DNA of 63,700 nucleotides from Rhodanobacteraceae bacterium (GTDB lineage: Bacteria; Pseudomonadota; Gammaproteobacteria; Xanthomonadales; SZUA-5), in contig JADKFD010000033.1 of NCBI GenBank assembly GCA_016717705.1, positions 1 to 63,700 of the forward strand, in the 5' to 3' direction. Under the pieces are notes generated by a model that saw nothing but the letters and a program-made list of their open reading frames with translations, was not told the DNA's origin and made no database searches. Position 1 is the stretch's first letter; each line of letters begins with the position of its first letter. Below, piece by piece: positions 18,326 through 26,447 of the stretch. Made by a program: the position numbers and the translations under genes.

Positions 18326-18395
18326 AGCAGCGACGTGACGTCGCCCCACCCGCGCGCCGGGGCAACGCCGGTCGCGACGTGCACGTCGCTCCTAC
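18326..18395. repeat. GTAGGAGCGACGTG-family inverted repeat (copy 2, one arm degenerate)
   Basis: The right arm ggtcgcgacgtgcacgtcgctcctac is identical to that at 12969-12994. The left arm is a decayed mate (agcagcgacgtgacgtcgcc). The right end supplies the lipocalin stop codon (aagTAGgagcg on the minus strand). Confidence 0.8.
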
Positions 18396-18943
18396 TTCGG
18401 CGCTGGCGGCTGCGGCACCATCACCAACTTGTCGCTATCGACGCCACGCTCGCGCAGTTCGGCCAGCGCGGCCTCGTAGCGCTCGGACGACAGCGTCGAC
18501 GTGCGCGCATAGACCCACGCCAGTTTGGCGTCCGGCGTCGCGATCAGGGCGACCGAATACTCGGCATCGATGCCGACAATGCGGAACTCGGTGGTGAACG
18601 GCCAGATGAAGCGCGCCTTCCAGCGCGCGTTGCTGGCGTCGATCGGCCAGGCAACCCCGCTCCAGCGTTGCTCCGGCTCGTCGAGCGCGCGGCGAAAGTA
18701 GAACAGATCATCGACCCGACCATCGCTACGCTTGACGTACTCGACCCGGGTGGCGACTTTTCCCTTCTCGGCGAAGTAGGGCACGTTGGCGATGATGTAC
18801 CAGGTACCGAGAAAGCGTTCGCGGTCGACCGCTTGCACCGACTCGGGTTCGCGGATGGCTGAAGTCCCGGCACAGCCGGAGAGCACCATCGACACCGCCA
18901 GCGCCGCCATCCATGCTGCCCGCCGCCATCCCAGAACTTTCAT
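18392..18943 (-). CDS. Outer-membrane lipocalin (Blc-like lipoprotein)
   Basis: A 183-residue lipoprotein: a signal peptide with lipobox VLSGC (Cys at about residue 23), followed by the lipocalin signature RFLGTWYIIANVPYF with its G-x-W. Further family motifs are WPFTTEFRIVGIDAEYSVALIA and YARTSTLSSERYEAAL. Blc-type lipocalins bind fatty acids or lysophospholipids at the outer membrane. The ATG at 18943 is the only start that gives a proper signal peptide; the same frame stays open far upstream by chance. The TAG stop lies in a GTAGGAGCGACG repeat. Confidence 0.88.
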   Translation of the reverse strand: MKVLGWRRAAWMAALAVSMVLSGCAGTSAIREPESVQAVDRERFLGTWYIIANVPYFAEKGKVATRVEYVKRSDGRVDDLFYFRRALDEPEQRWSGVAWPIDASNARWKARFIWPFTTEFRIVGIDAEYSVALIATPDAKLAWVYARTSTLSSERYEAALAELRERGVDSDKLVMVPQPPAPK

Positions 18944-19024
18944 GCTGACCGCCCGCTCTCGCCACTTGGAACCGCACGCTACGCCAGGCCGTGTCAACGT
19001 CGCGCATCGCGCCGGTGCCGCCCG

Positions 19025-19930
19025 ATGAGCCTGTCCCCCGCCATGTTCCTGGTCATCGCCATGCTGGTGCTGGGCAAGCTGTTCGCCTGGACCCGACTGC
19101 TGCCCGCCAATACACCGGAAGTGATCAATCGACTGGTGATCTGGCTGTTCCTGCCGGCGCTGGTGATCAAGGCCGTGCATGGGCTGCAATTTCGCCCCGA
19201 ACTGCTGGTACTGGTGCTGACACCGTGGCTGCTGGCGCTGCTGACCGTGCTGACGGTCATCGGGCTGTCGCGTCTGCTCGGCTGGCGCCGCGAGGTCACC
19301 GGCTGCCTGCTGCTGTGCGTGGCGCTCGGCAACACCGCCTTCCTCGGTTACCCGATGGTCGAGGCGACACTCGGGCATCAGGCGCTGGGCTATGCGGTGG
19401 TCTACGATCAGTTGGGCTCGTTCATGCTGCTGTCGAGTTTCGGCCTGATCGTGGTGGCCTGGTACGGCGGCGGCACGCGACCGACGCTGCCGGCGGTGAT
19501 CCGCAAGATCCTCACCTTTCCGTCGATGGGCGCGCTGATCATTGGCCTGCTGCCGTGGCAGCGACCGGCCCTGGTCGACGGCCTGATCGTCACCCTGGCC
19601 GGTCTGCTGGTGCCGATGGCGATGTTCGCCGTCGGCTTCCAGTTGAAACTGGTGCCTTCGCGTGCCTTTGCGCTGCCGCTGGTCGCCGGGCTTGGGCTGA
19701 AACTGCTGGTGTTGCCAGCCGCCGCCTTCGCGATCGCCACGCTGGCGGGCGTCGATAGCCTGGTCACCGCGGTCAACACGCTGCAATCGGCGATGCCCGC
19801 CATGATCACCGCCGGAGCCCTGGCCATCGATGCGAAGCTGGCGCCGGAGCTGGCCGCCGGCCTGGTCGGTTACGGCATCCTCATCGCGGTGTTGTGGTTG
19901 CCGCTGTTGCTGGCCGGCTGGGTGGCTTGA
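19025..19930 (+). CDS. AEC family (auxin efflux carrier-like) transporter
   Basis: A 301-residue protein with about ten membrane helices in two five-helix halves, as expected for the AEC/bile-acid superfamily. Family features include the N-terminal NTPEVINRLVIWLFLPALV, the mid-protein NTAFLGYPMVEA with its conserved Asn and Pro, and the C-terminal SAMPAMITAGALA. Such proteins move organic acids or amino acids; the substrate is unknown. It stands alone, divergent from the lipocalin gene. Confidence 0.85.
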   Translation: MSLSPAMFLVIAMLVLGKLFAWTRLLPANTPEVINRLVIWLFLPALVIKAVHGLQFRPELLVLVLTPWLLALLTVLTVIGLSRLLGWRREVTGCLLLCVALGNTAFLGYPMVEATLGHQALGYAVVYDQLGSFMLLSSFGLIVVAWYGGGTRPTLPAVIRKILTFPSMGALIIGLLPWQRPALVDGLIVTLAGLLVPMAMFAVGFQLKLVPSRAFALPLVAGLGLKLLVLPAAAFAIATLAGVDSLVTAVNTLQSAMPAMITAGALAIDAKLAPELAAGLVGYGILIAVLWLPLLLAGWVA

Positions 19931-20022
19931 AAACGCCACGCAAGGACAGGCCGGGCACGCCCGTCCTTGATCGCCGTCAGCGCCCCGTGGCAGCTACGCG
20001 CGCCGGGGCCGCGCCACGCCGC

Positions 20023-20406
20023 TCAACCGGCGCCGATCGCGCGCTCGATCGTCGCCAGCAGAAGTTCACCGTCCACCGGCTTGCGCAGGAAAGCGACGGC
20101 GCCGCCTGCCATTGCGCGACCTTCGGCCGCCGCGGTGTCGTGGCCGGTGATCACCACCACCGGGACCTTGCAGTTGCGGGCGCGCAGGCGCGCCTGCACT
20201 TCGAATCCGCTGATCCCCGGCATGTGCAAGTCCAGCAGCAGGCAATCCGGGCAGTCCGGGCAATCGCCGGAGACGGCGTGCAGGAAAGCCTCTCCGGTCG
20301 CATACACATCGACGGCGTAACCGGATGACCGCAGCAGCCGCTGCATCGCCCGAAGCACATCGGCTTCGTCATCGACAACTGCAATCCTGGGATGTTCGGC
20401 GACCAT
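20023..20406 (-). CDS. Single-domain response regulator (receiver only)
   Basis: A 127-residue CheY/FixJ-type receiver: the acidic pair in AVVDDEADV, the phosphoacceptor Asp in LLLDLHMPG, Thr in VVITGHD, and Lys in AFLRKPV. There is no output domain; the frame ends right after the receiver fold. It lies 72 bases downstream of a histidine kinase on the same strand, so the two very likely form one phosphorelay, perhaps passing phosphate to a third protein elsewhere. Confidence 0.88.
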   Translation of the reverse strand: MVAEHPRIAVVDDEADVLRAMQRLLRSSGYAVDVYATGEAFLHAVSGDCPDCPDCLLLDLHMPGISGFEVQARLRARNCKVPVVVITGHDTAAAEGRAMAGGAVAFLRKPVDGELLLATIERAIGAG

Positions 20407-20478
20407 GCGCGGGAAGCTAGGCCGTTGGCTGATGGTCAGCTATTGGCCCTTGGACCCATCGCCCGGAATCGCGCTTGG

Positions 20479-21992
20479 TCACGGCGCAGCGGGCGCTGCA
20501 GCGATCGGCAGATCGAAGCCGAAGGTGGCCCCCTGTCCCGGTGTACTCAGCACCCACAAACGACCGCCGTGGGCCTCGATGATGCTGCGCGACACGGCGA
20601 GACCCAGGCCCATGCCCTTCGGCTTGGTGGTCATGAATGGCAGGAAGATGCTCCCGAGTTGCTCTTCCGACACGCCGGGCCCGCTATCGCTGATGCTGAC
20701 CTCGATGGTCTGCGTGTCCTTGCGCCGAGCGCGCGCGCGGATCGGCTCACGCACGCCGCTGCCCTCCATCGCCTCGCAGGCGTTCATCGTCAGGTTCAGC
20801 AGCACCTGCTGCAATTGCACGGAATCGCCGGTGGCGACGGGCAGGTCGTCATCCAGTTCGGCTTCGACGCCGATGCCGCGATTCAGCAGGTCATTGCGGA
20901 TCAGCTGCAACACCTCCAGGACAATCTGCTTGACGTCGACTTCGCGTTGTTGCGAGCGGTCCTTGCGGAACAGCGCGCGCAGGCGCTGGATCACCTGCCC
21001 GGCGCGGCGGTCATTGGCGACGATGTCGTCGAGGATGCTGCGCACCTCGGCGAGATCGGGCTGATCGCGGCTGATGAAACGCTGCGCGGCCTGCGCATTG
21101 CTGAGAATGGCCGCCAGCGGCTGGTTGAGTTCGTGCACCAGCGAAGCCGACAATTCACCGAGCATCGCTACCCGCGACAGGTGCGCCAGTTCGTCGCGGT
21201 GGAGCGCCGCAGCTTGCTCGAAGCGCTCGCGCAACTTGCGTTCATGGTCCTGCGCGCGCAACTCGGATTCCTCCAGCCGCGTGGCGATTCGACGCGCATC
21301 GACAGATCGGAACCGAGCGCATGGGCCATCACCACCACCACGACCACCCACAGCGCGCTGGACCCGTAAGGGCCCTGCACCAGTCCCTGCGTCACCAGGG
21401 TTCCCCAGCCGACGGCGAACGCATAGAAAGCAAGGATGACCCAGCACACGCGCTGCACGTCGACGCTGGCGCGACGCCGGCGCAGCGTGACGAGCACATC
21501 GAGCACATAAGCCACCAGCAGCAGGTTGGCCAGCACGGTCAACGAATACCAGGGGTTCGGCGTTGCGTCGCCAATGACGCTGACCGTGTTGCCGAGGAAC
21601 TCCACCTGGCGCAGCGAACGCACTTCGAGGAGGTGGATGTTCGGCGCGGCACCGAGGAAGTTGATCGCCGTGGTCCACAGGCGCACCGCGATCGCCATGA
21701 GCGCCAGCCAGAGGCGACCGCAGCCACTCAGCACGTCGATGTAAACGATCAGCGACAAGAACAGCACCGGCATCGGCACGTGCGCCACACCATCTGCTGG
21801 AACACGGCCGGATCGCGGGTGCGCAAGGTGGCGAGTTCGATCAGCATCACCGCGGCCACCGCAAGCGCCGCCAGTGCGAAGGGCAAGGTTGGCCGGTTGC
21901 GTGCGATTGCGCAGCCACACCGCACCCTGGATCAATCCCAGCGTGAGGCTGGCGCCCGCCAGCATCGGCAATGCATATTCGATCCAGTTCAT
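20479..21992 (-). CDS. Membrane sensor histidine kinase, frame broken by indels
   Basis: A kinase of about 500 residues once the frames are joined. The N-terminus (MNWIEYALPMLAGASLTLGL) begins a block of about six or seven membrane helices; then come a coiled coil (RLEESELRAQDHERKLRERF), the H-box LVHELNQPLAAILSNAQAA, the N-box LLNLTMNACEAME and the ATP-lid motifs SDSGPGVS and GMGLGLAVSRSIIEAHGG. The reading frame changes three times, near 21885 (extra base), near 21784 (missing base) and near 21289 (missing base). All segments keep good coding quality, so these look like sequence errors or very recent mutations. The partner is the receiver protein immediately downstream. Confidence 0.8.
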
Positions 21993-22118
21993 CAGGCAAC
22001 GGGTTGCTTGCGCCGTGGTGCGCCGATGTTGACCGCGGTTTGCCGCCGCCGCTATTGACCCAAGTGCCTACCGGCCGCAGAGCTTGTTCAGAGGGTCCTT
22101 GAAGCCTTTGGTTCTGGA

Positions 22119-22145
22119 GAACCCCGACCGGAACGGCCGGGGTTC
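22119..22145 (-). terminator. GC-rich hairpin after the barrel protein gene
   Basis: A stem gaaccccg / cggggttc with an eleven-base loop lies just past the stop of the minus-strand barrel gene. No T run follows, so it may only protect the 3' end. Confidence 0.4.
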
Positions 22146-22151
22146 CAAACG

Positions 22152-22895
22152 TCACCAGACGAAGGCGTAGCCGATTTCCGGGCCGTACAGCTCGATGTCC
22201 AGCGTGTTCTCGTTCGGCTGCACTTCGCCGTCGAAATAACGGTAGCCGAAGACCAGTGCACCCGGGCCCATTTGCCGGCTGAACACGCCAGAGATGTTCC
22301 AGGTGCCTTCGGTGTCGCCGAACGATGCATCGGCACGGGCGGTGAACGCCCACTTTTCCGCCAGCGGCACGCTGTAGCGCGCCCCGATCAGGAAATCGGT
22401 AAAGTTCTGGTCGAAATCGGCGTTGCGCGAACTCAGCGCAGGATTGACCGGATCGAAGTCCAGCTGCAGGTCCAGCGCAATGTAGCGGACGCCGGCGTAG
22501 CCCTCGAAACCCCGATAGCGATCATCGCCCGGACTCCAGACCGCCGCCAGGTCGTAGATTCCGGCGTCGAGCTCGGCATCGGTGGAGACCAGGGTCCCGT
22601 TGCGGTCGTCGGCGAAACCGATGAAGAGCATGTCGCCATAGACGCCCCAGTTGTCGCCCTGGGTTTCGAGATGGCCCAGAAAGCCGCTGTCGAGAGCGTC
22701 CATGATGTCCGTCTCGCCTTCGCCGACGTCGGCATTGCCGCCGCTGCGATCGTTGAAGGTCGCATTGATGGTCGGAACCCAGACGTAGGGCGCAGCGACC
22801 CAGGTCAGGCTGTCGTTGGCGGCAGCGTAACTCGGTGCAGCGCACAGGGCGAGCACGGTGCCGGCGAGGGCGGTACAAAGAGCGCTGAGTTTCAT
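22152..22895 (-). CDS. Outer-membrane beta-barrel protein of unknown function
   Basis: A 247-residue protein with a signal peptide (MKLSALCTALAGTVLALCAA...SYA) and alternating amphipathic strands ending in a C-terminal aromatic (YGPEIGYAFVW), typical of OmpA/OmpW-sized barrels. Early motifs SLTWVAAPYVWVPTINATF and GVYGDMLFIGFADDR resemble uncharacterised proteobacterial outer-membrane proteins. I set the start at 22895, where the signal peptide begins. No specific function can be given. Divergent from another small barrel gene at 23207. Confidence 0.7.
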   Translation of the reverse strand: MKLSALCTALAGTVLALCAAPSYAAANDSLTWVAAPYVWVPTINATFNDRSGGNADVGEGETDIMDALDSGFLGHLETQGDNWGVYGDMLFIGFADDRNGTLVSTDAELDAGIYDLAAVWSPGDDRYRGFEGYAGVRYIALDLQLDFDPVNPALSSRNADFDQNFTDFLIGARYSVPLAEKWAFTARADASFGDTEGTWNISGVFSRQMGPGALVFGYRYFDGEVQPNENTLDIELYGPEIGYAFVW

Positions 22896-23206
22896 CTTGG
22901 ATTCCTGCTGCAACGGAGGGATGGGTTCACGGCCTTCGGCGTCGTTTCCGCGACCAGCTCCGGCAAACTGGCCCGGAACCAGCGGAAGCGCGCGGCTGTC
23001 AGGCACGCCGCACCGGGTCGGAGCCGACACGGATCGCCCGCGAGTCTACCTACATGCTCGGCTGCACGGGGTTGGCCCTTGGTCCCATTGGCCTGCGTGT
23101 GTGTTTCCCCAGGAACGCCATGAACAGGGACGCCGCGCCGCCTGCACACATTGCATTCGCGCCCATGGCAGCATGATCATCGTCGATACGCACCGGGAGC
23201 CTCTAC
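22896..23206. other. Divergent promoter region between two barrel genes
   Basis: These 311 bases hold no convincing gene. They contain a 17-base motif, ttggcccttggtcccat (23072-23088), that also occurs with one mismatch upstream of the response regulator gene (20443-20459). GGGAG before 23207 is the ribosome site of the right-hand gene. Confidence 0.5.
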
Positions 23207-23767
23207 GTGAATTCCAAGTCTTGCCTGCTCATCCTCAGCCTGGGCGCCGCCCTGATCGGCAATGTTGCCAGCGCCAGCAACTGGGAAACCAGCGGCTATA
23301 CCGGGCTGGGCTTCATCGACGAAGGCGGTCTCGACGACTCATCCTTCTCCAGCAGTTTTTCCGTGGTGTATCGCTTCGGCGAGGTCTGGGGTGTCGAGGC
23401 CGGCTACACCAGCTTCGATGACTACAAGAGCGGCTTCGATGTCGCCGACGGCCGCGGGCAGGCCCAGGCCGATATCGACGGCTTCACGCTGGGCCTGAAC
23501 TACCGCAGCATGCTCAACGAGTCCTGGTACCTGACCGGTCACGCCGGCCTGTGGGGCTGGCGCTCCGACGGCAAGATCGAAGCGCCCGGCGTCGCCCTGG
23601 TGCGGGTCGACGACGACGGCACCGACGCCTTCGTCGGCGCCGGCTTCGGCTACATGTTCACTAAGCGCTGGGGCGCGGGCCTGGGCGTGACCTGGTACGG
23701 GGTCGATTTCAACGGCAACAGCACCAGCACTTACATCGTCGGATTCAACACCGGCTACCAGTTCTGA
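23207..23767 (+). CDS. Small outer-membrane beta-barrel protein
   Basis: A 186-residue exported protein: a signal peptide (LLILSLGAALIGNVASA), then an eight-strand barrel pattern with repeated Gly-aromatic turns (ETSGYTGLGFIDEG; VGAGFGYMFTKRWGAGLGV) and a terminal aromatic (NTGYQF). This resembles the OmpA-like transmembrane domain or OmpW family. The GTG start is well placed after GGGAG. Function unknown. Confidence 0.72.
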   Translation: MNSKSCLLILSLGAALIGNVASASNWETSGYTGLGFIDEGGLDDSSFSSSFSVVYRFGEVWGVEAGYTSFDDYKSGFDVADGRGQAQADIDGFTLGLNYRSMLNESWYLTGHAGLWGWRSDGKIEAPGVALVRVDDDGTDAFVGAGFGYMFTKRWGAGLGVTWYGVDFNGNSTSTYIVGFNTGYQF

Positions 23768-23789
23768 TCGGTCGCGTGACAGTCCGGCG

Positions 23790-24365
23790 TCACAAGCCGA
23801 TCGCCTCGGCCGCCCCGAGCAGGGTCGCCACACCGAGCACGGCGAAGATCGCCGCCGCCACCGCATGCACCAGCCTGGTCGGCATGCGCGTGGCGATGCG
23901 GTCGCCGAGCAGCACTGCCGGCACATTGGCGATCAGCATGCCCAGCGTGGTCCCGGCCACCACCGCGAACAGCGCCTGATACTGCGCGGCCAATGCAACG
24001 GTCGCGATCTGCGTCTTGTCGCCCATCTCGGCGAGGAAGAACGCAACCAGTGTGGTGACGAACACGCCGTTGTGCGATTTCGGCGCCGCATCGGCATCGA
24101 TCTTGTCGGGGATCAGGGTCCAGATCGCCATGCCGATGAAGGACAGGCCGAGCACCCAGCGCAGCGTCAGCGGGCTCATCAAGGACGTGATCCAGGTGCC
24201 CAGCGCGCCGGCCGCGGCGTGATTGGCCAGCGTGGCAGCGAGGATGCCGAGAATGATCGGCCACGGCCGGCGAAAGCGCGCGGCGAGCACGAAGGCGAGC
24301 AGTTGCGTCTTGTCGCCGACTTCAGCGAGGGCGACGATGCCGGTCGAAACCAGGAAGGCTTCCAT
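23790..24365 (-). CDS. TMEM165/GDT1 (UPF0016) family manganese exporter
   Basis: A 191-residue inner-membrane protein with six or seven helices in two repeats. Each repeat carries the cation-binding signature: ALAEVGDKTQLLAF near the N-terminus and FLAEMGDKTQIATV in the middle. Characterised bacterial members (for example MneA of Vibrio) export Mn2+. The case here is strengthened by a yybP-ykoY-type manganese riboswitch in its leader. GGAGAG lies upstream of the ATG at 24365. Confidence 0.9.
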   Translation of the reverse strand: MEAFLVSTGIVALAEVGDKTQLLAFVLAARFRRPWPIILGILAATLANHAAAGALGTWITSLMSPLTLRWVLGLSFIGMAIWTLIPDKIDADAAPKSHNGVFVTTLVAFFLAEMGDKTQIATVALAAQYQALFAVVAGTTLGMLIANVPAVLLGDRIATRMPTRLVHAVAAAIFAVLGVATLLGAAEAIGL

Positions 24366-24374
24366 TGTTTGATT

Positions 24375-24540
24375 TCTCTCCGGGGCCGGCGAAATCCAAT
24401 GACCATTCCGCGCCCCGGCCCAACCGGTGCGGAATGGTCAAAGGTCTTGCCAATCGTGCGGGCGCCATGGTCGGTAGACCAAGTGTGTTGGCGCACGCCC
24501 CTTCCAGTTGCAGGAAGGGCGGCTACTCCCCAGTGACGGA
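24375..24540 (-). promoter_or_regulatory. yybP-ykoY-type manganese riboswitch
   Basis: On the minus strand, the leader of the GDT1 gene contains ggggagtag (24523-24531), a GC hairpin, ccaacacac, ccatggcgcccgc and agacctttgacc, in the order of the conserved elements of this riboswitch class. Bases 24400-24411 and 24429-24440 are perfect 12-base inverted repeats (tgaccattccgc / gcggaatggtca), and ccggggc can pair with gccccgg next to the ribosome site. That gives mutually exclusive structures suited to translational control: Mn2+ binding should open the ribosome site and raise exporter synthesis. Confidence 0.8.
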
Positions 24541-24632
24541 CGCGACGCTAACACAATCGGATCGAGCGCAATCTCAGCCGGTGAGACTGGCAGCCGCGAG
24601 TGTCGCGTCGTCAACCGCCAAGGAGATTTGCC

Positions 24633-24929
24633 ATGACGTCGATCGATCGCTTTCAGTCCCTGCCCGTTCGTCTGCGCCGTGCCGTGTGGATCTGGCTTGG
24701 ATTGGCACCCGTGGCCGCGCTGTTTTCCGGCCTCGGAACCGAAGACGTGGGCGTGCTGGCGCATCCGGCCTTCTGGTGCGGCTTGTTGCCGCTGATTGCG
24801 CTGGCTCCGCATTGGCGGCAATTGCTGCCGGTAGCGGTCGAGCCGGTCGGCCGCAAGCGCCGCGCTTCGGGCCGGACGCAAGCGCGGCGGCGTGGGCGGG
24901 GGAGGCAGATCGAGCGCCTGGCGGCCTGA
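24633..24929 (+). CDS. Small hypothetical membrane protein
   Basis: A 98-residue protein with two hydrophobic segments (about residues 17-36 and 43-62) and an Arg-rich basic tail. AAGGAG lies seven bases before the ATG, a strong ribosome site, which is why I accept it. No family is recognised. It is divergent from the manganese exporter, so its promoter must lie beside the riboswitch leader. Confidence 0.5.
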   Translation: MTSIDRFQSLPVRLRRAVWIWLGLAPVAALFSGLGTEDVGVLAHPAFWCGLLPLIALAPHWRQLLPVAVEPVGRKRRASGRTQARRRGRGRQIERLAA

Positions 24930-24970
24930 TTCGAAGGGCGATCGGGCGGCCGCGGATCGGTTTACGGGCC

Positions 24971-25136
24971 TGTGGGAGCGGGCTCTGCCCGCGATCAGAA
25001 GCATCGCGCGCAAGCGCGCTCCTACAAATTTTGCGTGGAATCACGGCAGGGTTGTAGGAGCGCGCTCGCGCCCGCGGTGCGCGATCGCCGGGTAACCCAC
25101 GGCACAGAAAGATCGCGGGATGAACCCGCTCCCACC
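24971..25136. repeat. Nested repeats: GTAGGAGCGCGC pair inside a split GTGGGAGCGG repeat
   Basis: The outer left arm tgtgggagcgggctctgccc (24971 onward) and the outer right arm gatcgcgggatgaacccgct cccacc (25111-25136) belong to the GTGGGAGCGG family. Between them lies a gcatcgcgcgcaagcgcgct...gtaggagcgcgctcgcg pair (25001-25085). This implies that one element type inserted into the other. Confidence 0.8.
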
Positions 25137-25150
25137 GGTATCCGCCCCTT

Positions 25151-26164
25151 CTACTCCTGCACCGGCCCGGTCGACTGCCGCAGCTTCAGCGCATAGGGCA
25201 CGCGCACCATGCGGCCGGACTCGGGGTTGCGGATCGATGCCAGCAGTTCCAGCGTGGCGATGCGGCCCATTTCGTAGGTGGGCTGTTGCACCGTGGTCAG
25301 CGCCGGGAAGATCTGCCGGGACATCGGGGTGTCGTCGAAGCCGCACACCGACAGGTCTTCAGGCACGCGCAGATTGCGCTCGAGCGCCACGCGGATCACG
25401 CCCGCCGCCATGTCGTCATTGGCCGCAAACACCGCCGACGGTCGCCGCTCCAGGTCGAGCAGCGCACTCGCCGCGCGCACGCCCGATTCGAAGGAAAATT
25501 CGCCCTGCACCACCAGCGCGGGATCGAACTTGATCCCGGCGCGCTCCAGACCCTGGCGGTAGCCGGTCAGGCGCCAGCCGCTGGCGCCGTGCGCCGGATG
25601 GCCGATGACGTGGGCGATCCGCCGGTGTCCGAGCGAGGCCAGGTGCATGACCATGTCGTAGGCGGCGCGGGTTTCGTCCATGGCCACGCCCATGCCATGG
25701 CTCTGGTCCTTCGGCGACACGCAGGCGTAGGGAATCTCCAGTTCGGCCAGGCGCGCGAGCAGCGCCGGAGAGTCGGTGATCGGCGGCGTCAGCACCAGCC
25801 CGTCCGGTTGCGAGCGGGCGATCAGCGCCTCGGCGCCGGCCACGATGCGCGCCTCGTCGTCCTCCAGCGGGCACAACAGTGTGTGGTAATTCTCATCGCT
25901 GCAGGCTTTGAGCACGCCCTCGATCACGCCCATCAGATAGCTGGCCGATGGATTGTTGTAGAGCAGCGCGACCAGAAAGGACTTGCTGCCCGCCAGGCTG
26001 CGCGCCGACAAATGCGGCGTGTACTTGAGTTCCTCTACCGCGCGCGTCACCTTGAGCCGGGTGTCTTCACGCACGTTGGGCTCGTGGTTGAGCACGCGCG
26101 AGACGGTCTTCATCGACACGCCCGCCGCTGCCGCCACATCCTCAATCCGCACTCTGACTGCCAT
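25151..26164 (-). CDS. LacI family transcriptional repressor of the sugar locus
   Basis: A 337-residue LacI/GalR regulator. The N-terminal helix-turn-helix is RIEDVAAAAGVSMKTVSRVLN with the hinge helix LSARSLAG. The periplasmic-binding-protein-like effector domain follows (FLVALLYNNPSASYLMGVIEG; VFAANDDMAAGVIRVA; CGFDDTPMSRQIFPALTTV). It should bind the TGACAACGCTGTCA-type palindromes found at its own promoter and at the transporter, glucokinase/GH3 and TonB receptor promoters, with a sugar or oligosaccharide as inducer. The family and regulon fit beta-glucan control; the effector is not known. Confidence 0.93.
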   Translation of the reverse strand: MAVRVRIEDVAAAAGVSMKTVSRVLNHEPNVREDTRLKVTRAVEELKYTPHLSARSLAGSKSFLVALLYNNPSASYLMGVIEGVLKACSDENYHTLLCPLEDDEARIVAGAEALIARSQPDGLVLTPPITDSPALLARLAELEIPYACVSPKDQSHGMGVAMDETRAAYDMVMHLASLGHRRIAHVIGHPAHGASGWRLTGYRQGLERAGIKFDPALVVQGEFSFESGVRAASALLDLERRPSAVFAANDDMAAGVIRVALERNLRVPEDLSVCGFDDTPMSRQIFPALTTVQQPTYEMGRIATLELLASIRNPESGRMVRVPYALKLRQSTGPVQE

Positions 26165-26224
26165 GCTTGCTCCTGTGCGATCTTCTGCGCCGGCCGTCGC
26201 CCGGCGCCGCGCTCAAATCCTGTC

Positions 26225-26238
26225 TGACAACGCTGTCA
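26225..26238. promoter_or_regulatory. LacI-type operator, regulator promoter
   Basis: TGACAACGCTGTCA, a 14-base near-palindrome with central CG typical of LacI operators, 61 bases upstream of the repressor start. Suggests autoregulation. Confidence 0.75.
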
Positions 26239-26345
26239 GCACTGCGCACTATACGTCGAATCCCGTATGGACCCGACGCAGATCAGGCCTCCGGCACCCG
26301 CAAATCATAAGCGCAGGCGTCCCATGGCGTCTCTGGGCAGGAAAA

Positions 26346-26359
26346 TGACAGCGCTATCA
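26346..26359. promoter_or_regulatory. LacI-type operator, transporter promoter
   Basis: TGACAGCGCTATCA, a variant of the same palindrome, 89 bases upstream of the sugar MFS transporter start. Confidence 0.7.
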
Positions 26360-26447
26360 ATTCGTTCGACTTTGCTCGACAATGCCGCCCGTTGTGCAGC
26401 CGGACCGCACGCACGCGCACCGATCCAGACCTGAGGGGGCACCGCAG

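Noticed and set aside
18392..19939. Lipocalin gene extended to 515 residues
   Set aside because: The extension crosses the AEC transporter gene on the other strand; the signal peptide with lipobox begins at 18943.
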